Assembly (NCBI GenBank): GCA_022702705.1
Contig: CM040424.1
Coordinates: 75,271,452-75,335,451, forward strand
DNA: 64,000 bases
Origin: Papilionanthe hookeriana x Papilionanthe teres
Taxonomy: Eukaryota; Streptophyta; Magnoliopsida; Asparagales; Orchidaceae
Reading direction: 5' to 3'
The notes under the pieces were generated by a model. That model was not told the origin of the DNA and made no database searches. It saw only the letters and a list, made by a program, of their open reading frames with translations. The position numbers and the translations under genes are program-made. Within the stretch, counting starts at the first letter, position 1, and the number at the start of each line of letters is the position of its first letter. This document shows, in pieces, positions 36,003-47,800 of this stretch.

Positions 36003-39000
36003 ATGGCGATATTAGGCGGGCGAGAAGGGCGGGAGATGGACAGGGTTCTTATTTTCATCTCATTCATCGCCGCTTTACTTCTAATTGGTATAATTCTGCA
36101 AGCTTTTTCTGCTATTTGTTTTCTCTGCTGTTTGTCTCCGTTCCCTCTTTGTTTTCTCTGATGTGTTCAGACTTTGTTTCCGTTTTGTTTGCTTTGGTGA
36201 AGTTTCTGCTAAGAAATCAAGCGATGTTACGGATCTGCAGATCGGCGTCAAGGTGAGATTTTTATTACCGGGTTTTTTACATACTTCACCCGAGATTCTG
36301 GTATAGATGGAGGGCGATTACATAGAAATTTGCTCCGAATAAAGCCTGCAATTTTGATTCCTTCTGCATTCTGTGCTTGTATGTGCATATTCAGTTATCA
36401 GAACGCGACCTGGTTGGTTTTGTGAGTAATACATGGAGAATATTGGCTACGATCTGAAGGAAGATTAAGTTGAGAGTGAAGGTTTCTTACTTATGCCTGA
36501 ATCATTAAGACAATGGTATATTGGTAGGAGCTTTCAAGGTTTGCTTGCTAGTCTATTTTAGGTAGGGTTTAATCTAGATTTATCTGAAGTCCCGGCAATC
36601 TTGGTTTTTATTTTTTATTATTTTTTTTAAACAGTTGAAACTCTCATTTTGGATATATTTTAAATTTTTGCCTAATGGCCTCAATATTTTATCCCATTGG
36701 TGTAATTTCCCAGGAGGTCACCCATCCTGTGAAAAAACTTGGGCTAGCATGCTTAAATTTGGAATCTCTAATAAAGTTATAATTGTTACTATAAAAATTT
36801 ACTTGGTGATTAAAAGTTAGACTTCATTCTAAGGAAGAGGTTTTTCAATTTTCCTACTAAAGTAACCAAGGCTCTTGTTCTTACTCCAGAATCATCCACC
36901 AGATAGATAGATTCTAGAAACAACCCTTATAGTTTCAAGAGGTGGCTCATAACTAGCACTTTGTCCTATCTAAAATTCTAGAGGTGGTTTCATGCCATAG
37001 CACTTTGCTTTGTATAGGGCTGTAAACTAGCCGAGCTTGAGCAAGCTCAGGCCTAGCTCTTTTTTTGCTCGTTCAAAATTGCTGTTGTTCAAAATCAGGT
37101 TGTGTTTGAAATTGGCTCGTGAACAGTACGTTCATGTTCAAGTCGATTTAAATATTCTTGTTCATACTTAACTCATGTTTGACTTGAAATTGACTCATTA
37201 AAATTAATTGGAAAAATCAGATGTAGGGTTTTGGGTTTGAACATGCACCAAATTTGTGCAATAGAAGATGCAAAACCACATGACCACACTAGCTGTTATG
37301 ATTTAAACTTAAATTTGTATGTATATATATAGTAAATGGCGGCGCTTCTCCCTCGCTCCCTCGTTGCCCTGCTAGGGTTTCGCCGTAATGGCGAACCCTA
37401 GCGTCTGCTCCATCGCTCCTCGAGTCGTCTTCCTCGTCAGCCTTTGCTCGCGTCGTTGTCGTCGATTTTCGCCGGCCACGGAACTTCGCGCTTTCTTGCG
37501 TCCGTGCTTCTCGACAGCTGCGCCGGCATCTGCGACGGCAGCTGCTCGAGCTGCTTTAGACGCTTACAAAGATCGCATCCCTGCGTCTTCTGCTGTTTGG
37601 AGTTTCGTTCGCTGTGCCTGAGGGTTTGTGATCCTGCAACAAGCTTGACGGGATTTGCGCACCGACTTGCGCAGTCGCCGAAATGGCTTCGGGTCGTTCT
37701 TACGTCAACGGCCTCGCCGGAGATAAGCCCGCCCACGCTCCTTCACGTTCCAACATGTTTCCGCAACGATTTCACGATGCATTTGCGCAAGGAGTTGAAT
37801 CAGGATTCCTCAAAAAAGCATCCTGTAAAGACGGCAAACCTGCCATCTTTCTTACTGAGGAAGAGATCTCCATCCTCGCTGCACCCTGCTGTTTGTTCAT
37901 AGTTGACAAATTCCTCTACGGTAACCCAAAACTCAAACTAATTCGTATGGAATTTGAGCAGATGAAACTAATTGGAAGCTGGAAGATTGGAAGACTGGAT
38001 GGTCGGCACGTTCTCATCCAACTGACAGATGATGGAGATTACACCGAGGTGTTTGCTAGAAGAACACTTCGCATTGACAATCAGATGATGAATGTGCTAA
38101 AATGGACGGTGGTTTTTGACCATCGCGCTGAACCTCCCATCATCCCCGTCTGGTTGCGCTTCCCAGATTTGCAGGTACACCTCTACGATCAGGAGCTTCT
38201 TTTTACCTTTGCAAAGGTCTATGACACTCCACTTCAATCCGACCCCGCCCACAAAACATCTGACTCGCCATTCTGAGGCGAGACTACTGATAGAACGAGA
38301 CATCACACTACCTTTTCCGAGAGAGTTACGGATTGGCACACGACATCGGGGATTCGGCAACCGGCGCGGATTAGAACACGTGCCTCTTTCTCGTATCCAC
38401 TGTCGTATGTTTGGACACTCCCCCATCAATGTTACCAATCGCATCCGAACCTCAAACCTCCGCGTGCCAATACTACTCGGACCACATATTTCGCGTCGGA
38501 TGTCCGCTTCCTCCCCTTCGGAGATACCGCATCGCATTGCAGATCAGATTGAGTTGGCTCAACTTGTGGAGGAGCAACAGACAGTTCCCATCGATAGTCA
38601 GGATGAGACCATCGCTCTGCCTCCTTCTTCTACTGGAGCAGCTACACTTCCACATCAGATACCCACTATTACAGAGGGAGAGCAGACTCCCACCATGATA
38701 TAACCGAAGACAAGGAAGAGACAAACACTCATGTGGATATTAATATTCAATCCAAAGATTTGACTTCTGTATCGCTTTCTGCTCCTTCTGTTCCTATGAC
38801 TACAGATCATACGTCTCACCATGAAAGGGGGGCCCTGGTTTCTCCTCCAATTCTCCACCCACCTACGGAAGGCCCATATCTTCAGGGGGGCACTATCCCC
38901 CTTGGAGGTGAATCAGTTATTGTTGCCACTAAAGCATATCTCCGGTTTACTGAAGAAGAATGACAAGTGTTTACCTCCGGAGGAAGAAGAAAGCGGGGGC

Positions 39001-39288
39001 ACTATCCCCTTGGAAATATTATGGACGATAGTACGGTTTCCCCGGTGTTGGGGAAGCTCTTCGGAATGTGAGTTAGAGGCGTGCTTATATCGCTAGGGGC
39101 GGGGGAAGCCTCGGGAACCTTGTCCTCTTTAGCTGTTAGTTTGTGTGTTGTATCTTCTGTATCGCTCTGATAGAGCTCTATTTTACTTTTTTGGTTTTAT
39201 GGGATGTGCTCAATTTTGTTTGGGCCCTCTTATATTACTCTTTTTTGTACCCCTCTTTTAATTTCAATGCAATAGGCCTACGGCCCTT

Positions 39289-39334
<46 letters not shown>

Positions 39335-42300
39335 TATATTATTATATAAATAATATATATAATTTTTTTTCTATTTCGAACTAAAACGAGCCGAATACTA
39401 GCAAACAAAGGGTTATTCATGTTCGACTCATTTATAATTCGAGTTTAAAAAATTTGTTCGCGTTCGGCTCTTTTACTTGACGAACGAGCCGAACACGAGC
39501 TACCTAACAAGCCATACACGAGCTGTTTGCGAACAACGAGTTTTTTTGACAGCCCTAGTTATGTATGGTATTAGTTACCATCTTCAGGCTAGTGTAACAC
39601 TATGATAACATTTATGATAACCTGGGCTCTTTCCCATAAAGATATTATCTATTTTGGCCTAATGGTCTCATAAATTTGTCCCAATGTTGGAACTTTTAAG
39701 TCATCTATCAAGAGAATGCCCTTGGATCGGCATACTTACTTTGAAGTTTTTGATACTTATTTTTAAAGTTTTTGATGAAATTTTAACCTTCACGCCAAAA
39801 GGCGCATCAATTTTTAAAAGTTTGGTTTCATTCTTTTTGAGGGGTTTCAAATTTATACTTACTTTTGTTTTGTTAAATTTCATTTCAAGCCTTCTATTGC
39901 TTAAATAAAAATTTTCTTAAATACAATAATTCATGGGATTTAATGGATTTAGAGATTTCCTGCTTTCATTAATCTTAAATCCTAAAATAAATACTGGACA
40001 ATGCTGTATGATTTAGCAAGATATAAAAACTGTCATGCAAAATAGTTTAGGTTTCTTGTATCAAGATTCACTACATATGAATTTACATGATTTACTCAAA
40101 ATTTACTTGTAATTTAAAATTCTTGTAGTCATCTATGTTTTAGGCTCTATTTAGTTGCTTGAAGTTAGAAAACATGTTTTGTTGAGCAATGCAATTTGTT
40201 AAGTCCATTTGGTTGGGCGTAATTAGAAATTAACGTTGAATTAAAAAGCCTTAAAAACACTCAAAGCTTCTTAAACTAACGATTTTATTTTCAAAAAAAA
40301 AATGCTTGAAAAGTTAAATCATCCATCTGCAAAACATGTTTTCTAACTACAAGCAACCAAATGCTGCTCAGGCCTACTATGGTGCTCATTTTATTGCTTG
40401 GTCTCCAAACACATGTTTTGGAAAATGATATAGTTTCTCAAATAATCATTTGGTTGGAAGCTTTTAGAAATTGATTAAAATAGGACAAGCCTCAATTTTT
40501 TATGAAAGCTTAAATCTTATTTTCATAGTTAAAATTGGTAAAAACAAAATCATCATTTTCTAAGGCATTGTATTTTTAACCACGAATAATTCCTTAGCAT
40601 AGTTTTAAAGTTCTAGATCCATGTTAATGCACTTCTCAGAAAAGTTGTAGTAGTTTCTGTAGCAAATATTTCATGCTTTTCCTATTTGGCTTGTTTATTT
40701 AATGTTGTGGAATCCCTATATAATTTTTTCATTCATTTTTATCCATCTCTAATTCTTAGGTTTAAGGTTTTTATCATCTTTATCTTTGTTAGCCATTTTA
40801 ACTTGTTTGTGATTGGCTTTATAGATCCTCCTTTCCATTTACTCTTTATCAGAAGCTAAATGAGGCGTTAACTCTATTCTATATAAGTACATTTGTACAA
40901 ATAAATTCAGTACCTTGTTACCCATCAATTATACCCACTCGAGAACCCTGAGTGAAAAGAAGTTAATCTGTAGATAAAGAATTGCTTGTCCTATCTATAA
41001 AATTAAATGAAAACGTTGTTAAGCGACTAAACAACTTATTTTACCTTATATTGACAATTTATTTTTTTCAGGGTGAGGTGATTATGCATTAATTTTGCAA
41101 AATTCATGGAATGTAGCATAAGGTTTACAAATGAGCATACTGATACGTGCCGGAATCAAAGTACTCCCCAAGATACATTCAAACTTCCCCAAAAACCCCC
41201 TTATTGTCATCTCCTTTTATACGTGATTAGTGGCTTCATGAGTCCCACACAGGGGTTGGATTTCTTCAAGGCGGCAATGGTTGGTTTCGCCACCTGTCTA
41301 CTTGCTCTACTTGCTGGTTTAGTTGGTCCGGCCAAGATCAGACTAGTTTTGGGAGGACCAACATATCAATACTCTCCTCCAAGAAGCACCTTATCCTCAA
41401 GGTAAAATGATTAAAATTGCTTCTGGATCTCTTCGTAGGTTCCCAATGTGCTTCATAATCTGGCAAATATTTTCACTTAATCAACACTTTCTTTGCTACA
41501 CTTGCTCTGTCACACTCCACTCATTCCAAAGGTCCCAAACTCACCTCCATATCCTCTTTCAGCATCAGAGATAGTGAAAATAAGAGAGTGTGGTTTTCGA
41601 TATCATGCCTTAATTGTGATACATGAAATGCTGGATGCATTGATGAGGATGGTGGTTACTTCAGATGGTACATCATTTCCCCGATGCGTTCCTCAATTTT
41701 ATAGGGTCTAAAATAACGTGGGGGAAAGTTTCTCATTTCTACTTATGGCCAATGTCTTCTACCCGTAAGGTCTTAACTTTAAATAATTATGTCCCTGGGC
41801 TCAAATTATATGTCCTTAATGTCCATCCGTGTTTCTCTTCATGATCTGTTTGTCCCTCAATTAATGTCTCTTGAGTTCTACCAATATATCTTTCTCTTCC
41901 AAATACTGATCCACACTATACTGTTGTATTGCTATGCCCATAGTGTTTCAGGCGAGGTGGATCCGACCCATATAAAATCTTGAAATGAGTGGTTTGGGCT
42001 TCAGTTCAGTGTTGCGCCAGTACTCAATCCAAGCAAACCACTTTGCCCAAAGTTTCTATATATCTGATACAAAACAATGCAGATACATCTCCACACTCCT
42101 ATTGACCAGCTTCGTCTGGCGGTCTATCGTGGGATGATATGTTGTTCTCATCTTTAGGACCGTCCCTTGTAACCTGAACAATTCCTTCCATAAATGGCCG
42201 AGGAACACCTTGTCCCTGATTGATATAGTAGATTATGGAACACCATCTAAACATACCACTTTTCATATGAACACCTTGATGACTGAGACAACAGTGTAAA

Positions 42301-44794
42301 GGTGTCATAATGGATTGAAGTGTGCACACTTACTCAGATGGTCTACTACCGCTAATGCCATCGTAAAACTCTGATCATGATAACCCATCTATAAAATTCA
42401 TCCCATACGTTCTCAGGTAAAGCTAGGGGTTGCAGCAACCCTCCAGGTGCCACAGTCAAATACCTGTACCGTTGGCATGTTTTACATCTTGCCACCATGT
42501 TCTCTACATCTTTATGTAATCCCATCTAGTCGACTATATTTCTTCTGCACCCCTAAGTACCCCCAATCACTTTTTCTTGAAGCTCTTGCAATAATTTGGG
42601 GATGTACCCCGATGCCCTTAGTAACACGAGTCGTCCTTGGTAGAGTAGTTGTCCTCTCAATGCTTTTCTAGATGACTGTTTGAATCCTGTAGAAACTTTA
42701 TCTTGATTTTTCTTAGCCCTTCATTCTATTCTCTCTCCTGCATCAGAGCTTCCCAATCTTTAAGACGAAGGGTACCGATAATGCTGTCAGTTGTAGCTCT
42801 TCCACCATCTTCTGCTCTAACAAATACTTCAAGCTCTTCTGATCTGTTCTAACCACGAAGTCTCTCCCCAACAAATAGAGACACCACTTTTGAATGGCTA
42901 AGGCAATATCTATCAATTTATGTACAAGTACTTGAGCCTTGCCCTGGACAACCAACTAAAATAGGCATATGTCGTTGGTCCTATATGAGCACCGCCCCCA
43001 ATTCATAGCTTGACACATCCGTCTCTATCATAAATGGCCTGCTGAAGTCTGAAGTGCTAATACTGGAACACCGATTATGACTCTCTTCAGCTGTTCAAAG
43101 ATTTGTTGTTGATTCCCCCACTTGAAACTATCTTTCTTTATCTGCTTCGTCAGTTGTTATGTTATTGTGTCATACCCTCTCTCCTGAATTTTCAAGAGTA
43201 GCAGATGAGGCCTAAGAAACCTCTCAACTTCTTCAAGTTCTTCTGCAAAGGCTAGTCCAACATAGCTTCGTTCTTGGACTGATCCAATGCCGCCCCTGCC
43301 TCATTCACAACACACTACGTACTCCACCCGTGACTGCGCAAATGAACATTTATTTAAGTCGGCGTACAATTGGTGTTGTCTCAATATCTCCAATACTGTT
43401 CTCAGGTGTCCCATGTGCTCTGCCTCTTTACGATTGTAGATCAGGATGACATTAAAAAAATGCTGGGACATACTTCCCGAGGTATTATTGAAAAAAACTA
43501 GTTACGAGAGATTGAAATATGACAGATGTGTTGGTAAGGCTGAATGACATCACCAAAAATTTATAATATCCTTCACGAGTCCTGAACACCTTGTACACAT
43601 CAATTGGATTCCTAATTTGATAGTATCCCAAGTTAAGATCGATTTTCGAGAAGATGACTACTCCATAAAGTTCATCCAATATTTCATGAATCATCGGAAT
43701 AGGAAACATGTACAATATAATTTTCTTGCTCAAAGCTCTGTAGCCCACAAAATCTCATATTATCCTACTTTTTCTTCACCAATAGAATTAGTTTGGAAAA
43801 GGTGCCTTATAATTCCAATTTCGAGCCCATATGAATTTGGGGATATCATTATGGTCTAATGATGATAAGATAAACTCTTTCCTTTAATGTATTCTCGTGC
43901 TCCCTCGGTGGCAGCAGCTTACTAGGCGGCTGAAAGATGTCAGAAAACTGTTGTAGAAGCTGTTAAAAACACTCTGGGAACTCCACCGACTCTGTCGCCG
44001 GATCTCCTTTATACTGTGCAACTCTACCAAACAGCCCTACCCTGTTCCTCGTATCGTCTTGGTTATGGTTTTGAGCGAGGCCATAGTTCTACATAGGTTA
44101 GCATCTTCTCTCAGTGCACCACCTTCTTTCCCTCCACACGAATCTTCGTGATCAGGGATTTCCAAATCACCCCAATCGTCTTTAGCCACTTCAATTCATC
44201 ATAGTGCTTCTCAAGTTCAAGGGAAGGAAGTCATCCACCTTCTTTAGACTTTGTAGTGTTAACACTAATTTCTGCAAATTCTCTGACTTTTCTCCATCTT
44301 TTCTACCCCCATCATGATTCCAAAGCTTACCGTATCTATCAACTTCAACTCCAGCTAGTCCACGATCCGATTTGAGATGAAATTGTGAGTGAATCTACTA
44401 TCCGTCAACACCACTACCGACTGCTCCTTGATCTGCCCCCTCACCTTCATAATGTGATTTGGAGTAAAACTCACCACTCAGTTGAGGGACACGTCTACAT
44501 ACAAGTGCAAGTGCTCCTCTTCCTCCAACTTCTCACTATCTACATCCATCCCCTCGAAGTAAAAGGACATGGAGCGTGCGCTCTTTGCATCGATGGCCTG
44601 TGGCATACTTCTCATCATATCAAAAACATAATCCCTTTTCTCTTTTATCTAGCACCTTTGCCAAAATTAAACATTGGACGAGCCCCTGCATTCCTCCTTC
44701 GGTGCCTTGTTCTAAGATTACACTGTTTGGGTCCTCAATAGTCATGTTCGTCAAAATAATCTTATGCTCAATGGTGCTTCTTTTGTTGGGATTC

Positions 44795-44856
<62 letters not shown>

Positions 44857-47800
44857 CCTACCATTCGTGTGACCTCCCTCAATCCCCGTTGTGTTAATGG
44901 TTGGAGTGCTGCCTTTATGTCGGGTTTTAGGCCCTTTATGAAGTTTCCCTCCAATCCTTATTTAGAAATTTCCTTCAACCATCTCGACAATAGCTTGAAT
45001 CTCTCTTTATATTTCATGACAGTTTCCTCATGAGTTAACGTATATAATTGCTTATGCAGTTCTTCTTTTTGAATGGCTTGGAAACATTCCAATAAGCAAT
45101 CCTTAAAAATTCCCCACAAACGGATCGGGTACCTTTCCTCTCTCCACTGGAATCATGTTAAAGCTTACCCCTCCAAACATAACCTGATATCACGAGTTTC
45201 TCTCCCCATTTAGCCCATTCTCCGCGAAGTATCGCTCCACCTGTTACACCCATCCATGTATGACTTCCCTCTCGAAGATTGGTATGTTTAACTTCATAAT
45301 CCTAGCATCTCGATACACCCATCCATGTGTGGCTTCTCCCTCGAAGATTGGTATCTTCAACTTCATAATCCTAGCATCACCACTAGGGGTGTAAACAGAC
45401 CGAATACGAACAAACAGAGCTATTGTTCGTGTTTGAAATGTTCGAACACATCACTGTTCGTGTTTGGTTCGTTTAACAAACCAAACGAAAAAAAATGTCC
45501 GTGTTCATCTCGTTTGCTTATCGAATGAATCGAACACGAACTTCCTGACCAACCGAACACGAATTGTTCGCGAACAACGAGCTTTTTTTACAGCCCTAGC
45601 TTTGATAGCATACTTCCTTAAAATGAAACAAATTGATCAGGTATTCCGTACACATCAGGTAATTCATACTTCCCCAAAATGAAGCAAACCGAATAAGGTG
45701 TTTAAGATTTTGTTTAGGGTTTTATTTTAATATATACTATAGTATATTAATTATAATATTATAATATTTATATTAATATAATTAATACCATAATATTATT
45801 ATTGTTATTAATAATTTATCATATATTATAATATATAGAAGTTTAATTATTTAAAATATAATAAATTTTTATAATATATAATTATTTTTAAAATATCATA
45901 AATTTTTTATATATAGTTATTTTAAATTATTTTGTATTTCGAACAATAACGAACCGAACACGAACGAACACATCACTGTTCGTGTTTGGTTCATTTAACA
46001 AACTGAACAAAAAAATTGTTCGTGTTCGTCTCGTTTGCTTATCGAACCGAACACGAACTTCTTGATGAACCGAACAAGAACTGTTCGCGAACAACGAGCT
46101 TTTTTGACAGCCCTAATCACCACTCCAACATCATTTTTGTCCCGTGTTTCCTCTTATGTATTTAGGAGGAAATTTTAGGAGGAATTCCCTCCCTCGATCA
46201 CAAGCATACCCCATTTCGGTTTCTCTCATTCATTCTTAGCGCTCCTCCAAACCTTTTGCTGCCTTGAATGACCCCCCATCCATGTTTCAACCCAACCCCT
46301 CCCCTCAAAGTCCTAGGAGGAGATTCTTGATGATAGATGCTTTCCTCCTCATGTTTCTCTCATTCGATTTATTTTTCTTTCAATTTTGTCAAGGCTTCTC
46401 TGATCAACCCTTAGTTAAGGTTTGCAAATGGAGCCGCCAACGGGGTTTTTAATTGCATTTCCACAAGTCTCTTCAATATCTCCTCCACGCTCTTAAAACA
46501 ACCATCAAATCAGTTTTTCATTGAAGAAAAACTTCATTCTATGATTGAGAACCTTTTCTTTATCTCGAATTTTAGTTGCCCTATTTCTCATTTCAATCTC
46601 TCTTCCAAAGCATGAACTTTTCTTCTTTCCAATATCATTTTTGTTGATTTGATATGCACCGAAACCAAAATCAGTGAACAAATGACACAAAATAAGTGGG
46701 CTTTGCGGGTCCCACACGGGAGCTGGACTTATTTAAGGCAGGAATCGTTGGTTCCGCCTCTCTCAGAAGGGTCAACCCGTCTACTTTCTCTACTCGCTGG
46801 TTTGGTTGGGCAGGCCAGGGCAGCGCTGCAGGGAGGACCGGGGTATCATGTACTTGCATCCACTATTTATCTTTTAAAATGGAGGTTTTTGGGATATTTT
46901 TTATCCATTCCATGGTGGATCCAGCAATTTTCTTATACCATGAAAATTGACAAATTACTACTGACCGTGTCCACAAAGCCCACTTATTTCTTGTTATTAG
47001 GTTTAGTTTCATTGATTTCCACGCAAAACAACAAAATACAAAGTTGATCTACAATTTAAGGGGTAGCTCATCTCTCCACAAACCCGAGACGCTTGTCATG
47101 GACAAAAAGTCCCACATCGGCTAGGTGTAGGGTCGAAGAACAATATTTAAGTTTTGGGCTGCCCACCTCTCTTAAGAGCTATTTTGGGAGCGTGACAAGT
47201 GGTATCATAGAAGGGTACTGCCTGCCAGGTGTGTGGCTCTCCATGGTCCAGTGGGACCCTCGGTGGAGCTGATCCGTGACGAGGGCGTCACGTGATTGGG
47301 TGGACGAGAATGTCATGGACAAAAAGTCCAACATCGGCTTAGGTGTAGGGTCGAAGAACAATATTTAAGTCCTGAGCTGCCCACCTCTCTTAAGAGCGCT
47401 TTAGGAGCGTGACAGTGAGTATCAAGCGAGGTGCTACTCGCTAGGATGTGCGGACTTCTCACGTGGTCAGGTGGGACGACGTCGGTGGAACCGATCCGTG
47501 ACGAGGGCGTCACGTGATTGGGTGGAGGAGAATGTTATGGACAAAAAGTCCCACATCGGATAGGTGTAGGGCTGAAGAGCATTATTTAAGTCCTGGGCTG
47601 CCCACCTCTCTTAAGAGCTCTTTTGAGAGCGTGACATGCTGCAGATAAGACTTTGAAGGGAAGAAAACTATAGGAAAACATAACATAAAGCAAATCTTAG
47701 CTAATGAGCCCTAATAAATACTTCTCATGGTACATTCAAATTTCCCCCTAAAAAGTCCCCTTGCTTTCCTCTCCTTGCGTATGTGATTAATAGCTTTGCG

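Larger units (their letters stand above)
44360..46650 (-). pseudogene. Chromovirus gag and protease, interrupted by a hAT-like insertion
   Basis: Left of the hAT-like element the minus strand reads KLNIPIFEREVIHGWV, VERYFAENGL, LYTLTHEETVMKYKERFKLL, LKEIS, then LEGNFIKGL: the Gag core of Tekay/Del elements. Near 44600 is HRCKERTLHVLLL after the zinc knuckle. Near 44470-44350 is VVSFTPNHIMKVRGQIKEQ, then LTDSRFTHNFIS, the protease active-site block. In most relatives it is DSGATHN, so the key Gly is changed here. The part right of the insertion (46505-46717) is the charged N-terminal region. Confidence 0.72.
41141..46848 (-). mobile_element. Decayed chromovirus (Ty3/gypsy, Tekay/Del-like) on the minus strand
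   Basis: Order on the minus strand, right to left: Gag, zinc knuckle, protease, RT, RNase H, integrase, chromodomain. The left LTR-like end is 41141-41368 (TGATA...TATCA). A related right copy is at 46650-46848, but alignment is better with 47.7-48.0 kb, so the true 5' LTR is uncertain. A hAT-like element (45384-46115) and a (TA)n tract (44798-44852) interrupt the gag region. The left LTR-like end is preceded in sense by the chromodomain and a purine-rich GGAGGAGAG. No target duplication was established. Confidence 0.8.

Noticed and set aside
47094..47636. Interpretation as a tRNA-derived SINE or tandem satellite
   Set aside because: Equal 104-bp TG...CA repeats, a tRNA-iMet primer site and purine tracts fit a TRIM better; no pol III A/B boxes were seen.
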